From the NCBI GenBank assembly GCA_014360565.1, contig JACIXH010000035.1:1-32424 (forward strand): 32,424 bases of DNA. The letters run 5' to 3'. Below are positions 8,119-14,855 of the stretch, in pieces. The notes beneath the pieces were generated by a model. It did not search any database. It saw only the letters and a list, made by a program, of their open reading frames with translations, and was not told the DNA's origin. A program made the translations under genes and the position numbers. The DNA comes from Nocardia sp. Lineage in GTDB: Bacteria; Actinomycetota; Actinomycetes; Mycobacteriales; Mycobacteriaceae. Within the stretch, counting starts at the first letter, position 1. Each line of letters begins with the position of its first letter.

Positions 8119-9420
8119 GTGGGCTATCGCTTCGGCCGCGACGATGTCGCCTATCTCGGCAGCGCGGCAGGCCGTGCCGCGCTCGCCGAGGTCGACCGGC
8201 TGGAGCTGACCCCCGCGACGCACCTGCGCGATATCGAGCAGGTGCGTCGTTCGCACGCTGATCGCACCGCCGCGCTGATCGAGACGGTGCGTTTGCGTCG
8301 CAAGGCCGTGGTGAAGTTGCCCGCGGCGGGGCAGTGGTTGTTCACCGACGACGCGTTGCAACAGGCCACACCGGCGCTCGTCGCCCGGCATCGAGCCGCT
8401 CGGCTGGCGGGTCGAACGGTCCACGACGTCACCTGTTCCATCGGCGCGGAGCTGGCCGAGCTGTCAGCGGTGTGTCCGGCGGTGATCGGCAGCGACCTCG
8501 ATGAGGTGCGCCTGGCCATGGCCGCCCACAACCTCGACGTCGCGTCTGTGTCGGCAGGCAGCCGCGGCCTTGTCGGTGGTACCTCGCCGGGCTCTCGATC
8601 CGCTGTCGAACGGGACGGGAGCGCGCACGACGGTCTCGCCACCGGCGCGTTCGCCGCGCCGACCCATGGCCGAAACATTGTGCTGGCCAGGGCTGATGCT
8701 CTGGTTCCGGTCTCCCGTGACACCGTGATCATCGCCGATCCGGCCCGCCGGGCAGACGGCCGCCGCACCTACGACCCCGCCAAGCTCCAACCCCCGCTCC
8801 CGGAGCTGCTGGCCGCCTACGCGAGCCGCGACATCGCGGTGAAATCCGCCCCCGGCCTGGATTTCGACCGGCTGGCCTGGGACGGCGAAGTGGAGATCGT
8901 CTCCCTCGACGGCGCCGTCCGCGAAGCCTGCCTCTGGTCACCCGGACTGACCGAGCCGGGTATCACCCGCCGCGCCACCGTCATCGATTCCCGCGGCACC
9001 ACAACCACTCTCACCGACGCCGAGCCCGACGACATCCCCGAACGCGCCCCCGGCAACTGGATCGTCGACCCCGACGGCGCCGTCGTTCGTGCGGGCCTGG
9101 TGCGCCACTACGCGGCGAAACACGGCCTGTGGCAACTGGACCCACAGATCGCCTACCTCACCGGCGACACGGTCCCCGCGGGCATGCGTGGGTTTCGCAT
9201 CGAAGGCCGGTTCGAACTCCGTGAGAAGACTTTGCGCCAAGAGCTCGCCCGTCGCGACTGCGGTTCCCTGGAAATCCTCATCCGCGGCGTCGACGTCGAC
9301 CCCGACGCCCTGCGCAAGAAACTCAAACAGCGGGGCTCGACGCCGTACACCTTGGTGATCACCCGCATCGGCCGCGCCGGTGTCGTCTTCGTCTGCCGAG
9401 CGGTCGCGCCCACTCGCTGA
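8119..9420 (+). CDS. Methyltransferase-fold protein with THUMP-like C-terminal domain (Rv3037c-like)
   Basis: The 433-aa protein starts with GTG immediately after the TAA of the preceding methyltransferase, without spacing. An N-terminal helical part (1-100) leads to a Rossmann methyltransferase core: DVTCSIGAELAEL as motif I (about 103-115), SDLD at the end of strand 2 (125-128), and IADPARR as motif IV (205-211). The C-terminal part (about 330-430) resembles the THUMP-like domain of this actinobacterial family, which suggests an RNA-related role. Residues about 142-186 form a Gly/Ser-rich stretch that I do not recall in the M. tuberculosis protein and that splits the core between strands 2 and 4. 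The function is unproven in any organism I know of. Confidence 0.88.
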   Translation: MGYRFGRDDVAYLGSAAGRAALAEVDRLELTPATHLRDIEQVRRSHADRTAALIETVRLRRKAVVKLPAAGQWLFTDDALQQATPALVARHRAARLAGRTVHDVTCSIGAELAELSAVCPAVIGSDLDEVRLAMAAHNLDVASVSAGSRGLVGGTSPGSRSAVERDGSAHDGLATGAFAAPTHGRNIVLARADALVPVSRDTVIIADPARRADGRRTYDPAKLQPPLPELLAAYASRDIAVKSAPGLDFDRLAWDGEVEIVSLDGAVREACLWSPGLTEPGITRRATVIDSRGTTTTLTDAEPDDIPERAPGNWIVDPDGAVVRAGLVRHYAAKHGLWQLDPQIAYLTGDTVPAGMRGFRIEGRFELREKTLRQELARRDCGSLEILIRGVDVDPDALRKKLKQRGSTPYTLVITRIGRAGVVFVCRAVAPTR

Positions 9421-9438
9421 AGCTCACCTCGTCGCTAC

Positions 9439-9978
9439 TCAGCCTTCCATCTTCTTCACCACGCGCTGCACCGTGAGCCAGGTACGGGTGGTGATGTCCT
9501 TGCCGTAGGTCTTCTCCAGGCGGGCCATGAAGTCGGGGGTCTTACCGGTGCTGTTGTCGATGACGGTGAGGAAGGCGCGGGCCGCGCGGTCGTAGCCGAT
9601 GACCCGGGTGAGGGGGTCGTCGTCGAACGCGTCGGTGTCGGCTTCGCGCATCGCCGATTTGAAGAAGGTGACCGTGAGGTAGGAGCCGCGTTCGTGAGGC
9701 AGGCCCTCGAAGGGGTCGCGGTCGAGCAGCGCGCGTAGTTCGGCATGGCTGCGGACGATGGTGCCACCGGGGATGCCGAGCTCGGCGGTGAGTGCCCGCT
9801 GAATGCGGTCTTCGAGGTCGGCGGGCTCGTCGGCGGTGCGGAAGACGACATTGCCGCTGCTCAGCACCGAGGCGACCTTCTCGAAGCCGAGCCCCTCGAA
9901 CACTGCGCGCAACTTTTCGTTGCGCATATTCGGGTTGGTCGGCATGATCCCCCGCAGCAGCGCCGCATAGCTCTCCAC
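9439..9978 (-). CDS. DUF1697 family protein
   Basis: The protein is about 179 aa, the usual size for DUF1697. The hallmark N-terminus YAALLRGI, then the LRAVFEGLGF and VLSSGNVVF stretches, are all present. The family has a ferredoxin-like double domain and no known reaction. GTG at 9978 is chosen because family members begin within a few residues of this motif. The frame is open to an ATG at 10020, which would add 14 residues that look untypical. No good ribosome binding site marks either start. The gene is convergent with the THUMP-like gene (18 nt between stops) and lies downstream of an acyltransferase gene, with a large near-palindrome in between. Confidence 0.85.
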   Translation of the reverse strand: MESYAALLRGIMPTNPNMRNEKLRAVFEGLGFEKVASVLSSGNVVFRTADEPADLEDRIQRALTAELGIPGGTIVRSHAELRALLDRDPFEGLPHERGSYLTVTFFKSAMREADTDAFDDDPLTRVIGYDRAARAFLTVIDNSTGKTPDFMARLEKTYGKDITTRTWLTVQRVVKKMEG

Positions 9979-10040
9979 GCCGCTGACCGTACCGACCCCC
10001 ACCGACAGAAACCATCGCATCCGGCGGCGGCGTCAGCGCG

Positions 10041-10070
10041 ATTCGGCCGATTCGTGCGAACCGGCCGAAT
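10041..10070. repeat. 30-bp near-perfect palindrome between two leftward genes
   Basis: Arms 10041-10054 and 10057-10070 pair over 14 bp with one mismatch, separated by only two bases. It lies 10 nt beyond the stop codon of the acyltransferase gene and upstream of the DUF1697 gene. It could be an I-shaped terminator without a T-run or a protein-binding site. Confidence 0.6.
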
Positions 10071-10080
10071 TGTCCGGGAG

Positions 10081-10827
10081 TCAGGCCTGGGCGGCGGCGT
10101 TCTTCTTGCGCTCGATGTCGGCCAGTGCCGCCATGTAGGCCTCGCGTTCTTCGGCACTGGCGTCCCAGGCGACCTTGCGGTTCTTCACGACCTTGGCGGG
10201 GGCGCCGACCGCAATGCTGTAGTCGGGGACATCTCCACGCACCACCGCATGCGCGCCCAGCACACAACCACGGCCGACGCGGGTATCGCGCAGGACCGTG
10301 ACCTTGGCCGCGATCCAGGTATCAGGGCCGATCCGTACAGGGCTCTTCACGATGCCCTGATCCTTGATGGGCATGTTGATGTCGTCCATGCGATGGTCGA
10401 AGTCGCAGATGTAGCACCAGTCGGCGACCAGCGTCGATTCGCCGATCTCGATGTCGAGGTAGGTGTTGACGACGTTGTCCTTGCCGAACACCACCTTGTC
10501 GCCGATGCGCAGCGAGCCTTCGTGGCAGCGCAGCGCGTTGCCGTCGCCGATGTGTACCCAGCGACCGATTTCCATGCGCGCGAACTCCGGCGTTGCATGG
10601 ATCTCCACATTGCGGCCGAGGAACACCATTCCGCGCAGCACGATATGCGGGTTGGTCAGGCGGAACTTGGCCAGGCGGTAGTAACGCACCAGGTACCAGG
10701 GGGTGTAGGCGCGGTTGGCGAGCACCCACCGCAGCGAATCCCTGGTCAGGAACCGGGCCTGCTGCGGATCGCGGCGGCGTGATCCACGCCAGCGCGCGCT
10801 CAACGGCGCGCCCCACATGCTCGTCAC
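10081..10827 (-). CDS. Acyltransferase with hexapeptide-repeat (left-handed beta-helix) fold, Rv3034c-like
   Basis: The protein is about 248 aa. A long run of [LIV]GxxxxI-type repeats over roughly residues 70-215 forms the left-handed beta-helix of the LacA/WbbJ type. VGRGCVLGAHAVVRGDVPDYSIAVGAPAKVVKNR is the typical end of sugar O-acetyltransferases. Acetyl-CoA-dependent modification of a sugar or cell-wall glycan is therefore likely; the substrate is unknown. The C-terminus is a charged helix. The start is a choice between GTG 10827, which has GGGAGAG 6 nt upstream, and ATG 10845, which has none; I prefer the former. It is divergent from the beta-propeller lipoprotein gene, as the Rv3034c/Rv3035 pair is in M. 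tuberculosis. Confidence 0.88.
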   Translation of the reverse strand: MTSMWGAPLSARWRGSRRRDPQQARFLTRDSLRWVLANRAYTPWYLVRYYRLAKFRLTNPHIVLRGMVFLGRNVEIHATPEFARMEIGRWVHIGDGNALRCHEGSLRIGDKVVFGKDNVVNTYLDIEIGESTLVADWCYICDFDHRMDDINMPIKDQGIVKSPVRIGPDTWIAAKVTVLRDTRVGRGCVLGAHAVVRGDVPDYSIAVGAPAKVVKNRKVAWDASAEEREAYMAALADIERKKNAAAQA

Positions 10828-10949
10828 GAACAACTCTCCCGTCATGATCACACCGGGCCTGCCCCGGGGATTCGGTCGTCGGGTACACAGAGTACTTTCG
10901 CAGGGCACACTTACCGTGCCATACCCCGATTAAACAGGGAGATCAGCAG

Positions 10950-12242
10950 GTGCGAACTCGGACTCGCGTCGTTGCCTCGCTCGCTGCCGCCGGTGTGGTG
11001 GCGCTTGCCGGGTGCGGCACCGATGTGGACGACATCACGGTCGGGGCCGGAAAGGGCTGGCCCGCAACGCACCACGACGGCGCCAATGCGAGCAGCAGCC
11101 CGGTGCGAGGTGCGGAGTCGGTATCGCTGAGCTGGTCACGTCCGGTCGGCGGTCCGATCGCCCAGCCGTTGACGATCGGCGCCGAAGGCCAGATGTTCGT
11201 CACCACGAGCACGGGCAACTGCGCGATCTTCTCCTTCCAGATGCTCACCGGCCGCAAGCGCTTCTGCAACCCTCTCGGGCCCTCGACGATCGCAGCACCG
11301 ACCGTGCTCGACGGGGTCAGCAATGTCTACGTCGGTGACGACGGCGCGGTGAATTCGTTCAACTACCTCGGTCAGCCGCGCTGGCGTACCCCCGTGGCAG
11401 GCGTTCCGGTGGCGATCCAGTTCACCGGTGACGGCAAAGTGCTCACGGTGACCCAGTCGGGTCAGGTGGACGTGCTCAGCAGGCAGACCGGTGGTCGTGA
11501 GGTGCCGACGGTGCAGTTGCTCGGCGAACCCGACTTCCTGAAATATCCCGGCCTCACCCGTCCTGCCTCCGGCGACGGTCTGGACGACTGCCAGGTCGGC
11601 GGGCCTCGCTGCGCGGTCGCCAATACCACCGCCGTCGACCCGGCGACCGGTCGTTTCTTCGTCACGGTCTGGGAACCGGGCAAGCAGGCCGCCGCGCTGC
11701 GTGCGATGCGCTACGCCGACGGCGCCCTCACCCAGGAGTGGAACGCCGAGGTCCTCGTCGAGGGAAGCGCCACCAGTCCCGCGCTGTCGGCGGACGGCGA
11801 CACCGTCTACATCGGCGACAACAGCAATCGCCTGATCGCCCTGAACGCCGCCGACGGCGCCACCCGCTGGGTGCAGTCGCTGCCCTGGGCGCCCCGCGGC
11901 GGCATCTCCGTCGCAGGCGACCTGATCATCCCCGCGGGCGACGAGGGCTATCTGACAGCGCTGCGCGACCACGACGACACTGCCGAAATCATCTGGGAGC
12001 GTAAGGATCTCGCGCTGCGCGGCACCCCGGCGCAGACCGCGGGCGACATCGGCTACACCGTCGCCGCGATCGGCGCGGGCCTGAACCTGATCACCTTCGA
12101 CACCACCAACGGCAACACCATCGATTCCGACCCGCTGCCTGCTGCCACCGGGACCACCACGGGCACCTCCATCGGCCCGGAAGGTGAAGTCGTCGTCGCC
12201 ACCCGCCTCGGCGAGATCTTCGCCTTCACGCCGGACGCCTGA
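10950..12242 (+). CDS. PQQ-like beta-propeller lipoprotein (Rv3035-like)
   Basis: The 430-aa protein has a lipobox signal (basic start, hydrophobic stretch, LAGC with C22), so it should be anchored on the outer face of the membrane. The rest consists of repeated blade patterns such as VYVGDDGAVNSFNY, VYIGDNSNRLIALNAADGATRW and DLIIPAGDEGYLTAL, typical of a PQQ/YVTN beta-propeller. No catalytic residues or cofactor site are evident, so a binding or scaffold role is most likely. Start GTG 10950 has GGGAGA about 8 nt upstream. The frame ends 62 nt before the convergent deacetylase gene. Conservation of this gene next to the acyltransferase suggests a common cell-envelope task. Confidence 0.88.
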   Translation: MRTRTRVVASLAAAGVVALAGCGTDVDDITVGAGKGWPATHHDGANASSSPVRGAESVSLSWSRPVGGPIAQPLTIGAEGQMFVTTSTGNCAIFSFQMLTGRKRFCNPLGPSTIAAPTVLDGVSNVYVGDDGAVNSFNYLGQPRWRTPVAGVPVAIQFTGDGKVLTVTQSGQVDVLSRQTGGREVPTVQLLGEPDFLKYPGLTRPASGDGLDDCQVGGPRCAVANTTAVDPATGRFFVTVWEPGKQAAALRAMRYADGALTQEWNAEVLVEGSATSPALSADGDTVYIGDNSNRLIALNAADGATRWVQSLPWAPRGGISVAGDLIIPAGDEGYLTALRDHDDTAEIIWERKDLALRGTPAQTAGDIGYTVAAIGAGLNLITFDTTNGNTIDSDPLPAATGTTTGTSIGPEGEVVVATRLGEIFAFTPDA

Positions 12243-12304
12243 CAGGCGCTGCCGCAGCGAACGCCGACGGTGGCCCGACCGGGTTCACCGGTGTGCGTGG
12301 CGCG

Positions 12305-13318
12305 TCAGTACGGGTTGGCTCGGTCCAGCCAGCGCGCGTCGAGCTCCGTCGCGCGCTGGTGTGTGAAGGAGATGCGCGTGGGGTCGCCGTCGGCGGTGTA
12401 GCGCTGGTCGGGGTTCTCGGCGAGCCAGTCCAGCCAGTGGGCCGAATCGAAGGGGACCGCTCCCCGGCCAGACCGGATGCGTGGCACACCGCCCGGGTCG
12501 ACCGCGCCGTACGGGGCAGGGGCGGGGTTGGAGCCCACCAGCATCACGGCGTCGAACCGGTAGGGCGTGCCGTCCCAGTTGCCTGCCGTGGCCAGCGCAT
12601 GATCGCGGGGGTAGACGCCGAGCGGTAATGCCATGGTGCGCACGGTGGCTCCGGGCGCGGCGGTGGTCACCGCGCGCACGTTCTGGACCATTTCGCGTTG
12701 CACGTTGTCGGCGTCCAGGCTCGCGAGGTTCGGGTGATCGGCGGTGTGCGCGCCGATTTCGTGGCCGTTCGCCACCAGCCACGGCAGTGCGCGGGGGTCG
12801 CCGCCGAAGGGTCCGTTGTTGACATAGAACGTGGCCACCGGCCGGAAGTCCGGGTAGCGGGCGCCGAATTCGGCCAGGATTCCCGCGGCAGTGTCCGGGG
12901 CCACCGCGCCGGAGGCCGTGAAAGCGAGTTGGCTGCTGGTGGAATCGTCGAAGGTGAGCACCACCGGGTGAGTGCCCGCGGGTAGGTCCAGGTCGCCGGA
13001 GATGTATTGCGCGGTGGTCACCGGGCGGTAGCCCTCGCGGTGGAGACGTTCGAGTTCGTCACGGAACTCCGCCGGGGTCTGGTCGTATTCGCCGACCGGG
13101 TTCGGTGTGATCTGGTGATACATCAGCACCGGGACGAGGCCCAGTTCGTTGGCGCCGATCTCGGCCGGATTCGGCGGTGGCGCGACCGTTGTCGTCGCCG
13201 GTATCGCCGGGGGCAACGTGGAGGCCGCTTCGTTGGCGACCGTGGCGCAGGCCGTCAGCGCGGCCGTCACAGCTGTGGCCGACGCGAGGCGAAACATTGT
13301 GTTCGAACCGCCCATCAT
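12305..13318 (-). CDS. Polysaccharide deacetylase-like lipoprotein (NodB homology)
   Basis: The protein is 337 aa. A signal sequence with lipobox LTAC (C24) is followed by a Thr/Pro/Ala-rich spacer to about residue 52, then a carbohydrate esterase family 4-type domain. Motif 1 is TFDDS (about 122-126) and motif 2 is HTADH (H191, H195), giving the Asp-His-His metal site. It probably removes N- or O-acetyl groups from a cell-wall polymer on the outside of the cell. ATG 13318 is chosen because a TAATAT hexamer lies exactly 7 nt upstream, which fits a leaderless mRNA. An ATG one codon later and one at residue 8 are alternatives. It is divergent from a glycosidase-like gene, and the two may act on the same glycan. 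Confidence 0.9.
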   Translation of the reverse strand: MMGGSNTMFRLASATAVTAALTACATVANEAASTLPPAIPATTTVAPPPNPAEIGANELGLVPVLMYHQITPNPVGEYDQTPAEFRDELERLHREGYRPVTTAQYISGDLDLPAGTHPVVLTFDDSTSSQLAFTASGAVAPDTAAGILAEFGARYPDFRPVATFYVNNGPFGGDPRALPWLVANGHEIGAHTADHPNLASLDADNVQREMVQNVRAVTTAAPGATVRTMALPLGVYPRDHALATAGNWDGTPYRFDAVMLVGSNPAPAPYGAVDPGGVPRIRSGRGAVPFDSAHWLDWLAENPDQRYTADGDPTRISFTHQRATELDARWLDRANPY

Positions 13319-13325
13319 CAATGCG

Positions 13326-13331
13326 ATATTA
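13326..13331 (-). promoter_or_regulatory. Leaderless -10 box (TAATAT) for the deacetylase gene
   Basis: Reading leftward, TAATAT is followed by 7 nt and then ATG 13318, with no Shine-Dalgarno. It is an AT-rich island in an otherwise GC-rich region between divergent genes. Confidence 0.55.
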
Positions 13332-13440
13332 CGCCGCGGCGACGGATTACAGTCGATCTATCGATACCGGGGTACTTCGTGTCGGAACTACGAAATAGTT
13401 GGCGTGTCAACGGTTTTGGAAGGCGGTGTTGACGTTGGAA

Positions 13441-14772
13441 ATGCAACCCCGATCGGCCGATCGACGGCGGTGGATGACCCCTGTCATCGGTGTAGCCCTT
13501 GCCGCTCTCGTCGTCTCTTTGGTGGCAGGCTTCGCACTGAGCAGATCCGCCGAGCAGCCGTTGGCGGATACGGTCGCGCCGGCGCTACAGATGACCCGGA
13601 CCGAGCCGGCGAGCTCCTATCGCGCGCCCGTCGTGGTGCGTGGTACCGCCGCCGACGCGGTTCGCGTGTCCATCGGACCGGATTCGGTGGTGCCCGCGGC
13701 GGACGGGACGTTCGAGCTCTCGGTGCGCTGGGCCCCGGCTTTCGAGGTCGTCGCGGTCGACGAACACGGCAACCAGTCCAGCAGCACCGTGATCACCGCG
13801 CCCACGCTGCCGCGCATGCGCGCGGTCCACGTCACCGCGCACGCCTGGTCGCACGAGGGATTGCGTGAGGCGGTCCTCGATCTCGCTCGCGAAGGCCGCA
13901 TCGATACCGTGCAGCTCGATATCAAAGACGAGGACGGCGTAGTCGGCTACGACTCCCAGGTGCCGCTGGCCCGCGAATCCGGCGCCACCGCCGCGATCTA
14001 TGACGCCCCGGCCGCCCTGCGCCAGCTACACGAGATGGGCTTGCAAGTAGTCGGCCGCATTGTCGCGTTCCGCGATCCGACGCTCGCGGAATGGGCCTGG
14101 CACAACGGCCGACGCGACTGGGTGGTCCAGAATCCCTCCGGGCAGCCCTATTCCAGCCACTACGGCCCGATCGCCTTCACCAACTTCGCCAACGCCGAGG
14201 TACGCCGATACAACATCGCGCTCGCGGTGGAAGCCGCCGAGCTCGGATTCGACGGCATCATGTACGACTACGTTCGCCGCCCGGACGGCAGTCTGACCAG
14301 CATGCAATTCACCGGCCTCACCGGCACCCCCACCACCGCGATCGCCGACTTCCTCGCCGAGAGCCGCTACCCGGTGCACCTGGCCGGCGCACATCTGAGC
14401 GCCGCGGTCTACGGCATCGCCTCCACCCGTCCCGACGAGATCGCCCAGGACATCCGGCTCATATCCCGCAATGTCGACTTCGTCGCGCCCATGATCTACC
14501 CGTCGCACTGGGCTTCCGGCGAGTACGGCGTCGCGAACCCCAACGCCCAGCCCTACGACATCGTTTTCCGCTCACTGCAAGACTTCAAGGCGGCCACCGC
14601 GGGCACCGGCGCGAAAGTAGCTCCCTGGCTCCAGGACTTCAGTCTCGGCGTCACCTACGGCGACGCCGAACTCCGCGCCCAGATCGACGCCACCCGCGAT
14701 GCGGGCATAGACAGCTTCTTCCTGTGGAACGCCGCCACCCGCTACCACGGCGGCGGCCTCCACCCTGCCTGA
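13441..14772 (+). CDS. Membrane-anchored glycoside hydrolase-like protein (DUF4015)
   Basis: The protein is about 443 aa. A basic N-terminus and one membrane segment (residues about 14-34) come first. A beta-sandwich region with GTFELSV and DEHGNQSS patterns (about 50-120) resembles the Ig-like modules of glucan-binding proteins. From about 125 the DUF4015 putative glycosidase barrel follows, marked by VQLDIKDEDGVVGY, GRIVAFRDPTLAEW and LGFDGIMYDYVRRPDG; the acidic residues in these stretches are likely catalytic. It probably acts outside the membrane on an alpha- or beta-glucan. The start is unclear: ATG 13441 is listed, but GGAAGG at 13418-13423 would better serve TTG 13429. It is divergent from the deacetylase and convergent with the TerD-nuclease gene. 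Confidence 0.87.
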   Translation: MQPRSADRRRWMTPVIGVALAALVVSLVAGFALSRSAEQPLADTVAPALQMTRTEPASSYRAPVVVRGTAADAVRVSIGPDSVVPAADGTFELSVRWAPAFEVVAVDEHGNQSSSTVITAPTLPRMRAVHVTAHAWSHEGLREAVLDLAREGRIDTVQLDIKDEDGVVGYDSQVPLARESGATAAIYDAPAALRQLHEMGLQVVGRIVAFRDPTLAEWAWHNGRRDWVVQNPSGQPYSSHYGPIAFTNFANAEVRRYNIALAVEAAELGFDGIMYDYVRRPDGSLTSMQFTGLTGTPTTAIADFLAESRYPVHLAGAHLSAAVYGIASTRPDEIAQDIRLISRNVDFVAPMIYPSHWASGEYGVANPNAQPYDIVFRSLQDFKAATAGTGAKVAPWLQDFSLGVTYGDAELRAQIDATRDAGIDSFFLWNAATRYHGGGLHPA

Positions 14773-14816
14773 ACCGCCCACCGATTCCGCGCGACCGATC
14801 ACCTGCCGCAGAGAGA

Positions 14817-14848
14817 ACCGCTGAGCGTCTCGCGCTCAACCGAGCGGT
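14817..14848. terminator. Hairpin between convergent genes
   Basis: Outer arms ACCGCT/AGCGGT (14817-14822, 14843-14848) and inner arms GAGCG/CGCTC (14823-14827, 14833-14837) sit in the 83-nt gap between the ends of the DUF4015 and TerD-nuclease genes. There is no T-run. It may serve both directions. Confidence 0.4.
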
Positions 14849-14855
14849 GGTCGAA

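Noticed and set aside
3139..8424. Very long open frame (1761 codons) on the minus strand
   Set aside because: It runs antisense through the clear Pth2, ABC, Nudix, crotonase and methyltransferase genes. It is His/Arg/Gly-rich without any domain, as expected for a shadow frame in GC-rich DNA.
12243..12304. ACCGG-GTTCA-CCGGT hairpin between the propeller and deacetylase genes
   Set aside because: The stem is only 5 bp and has no T-run; too weak to call a terminator.
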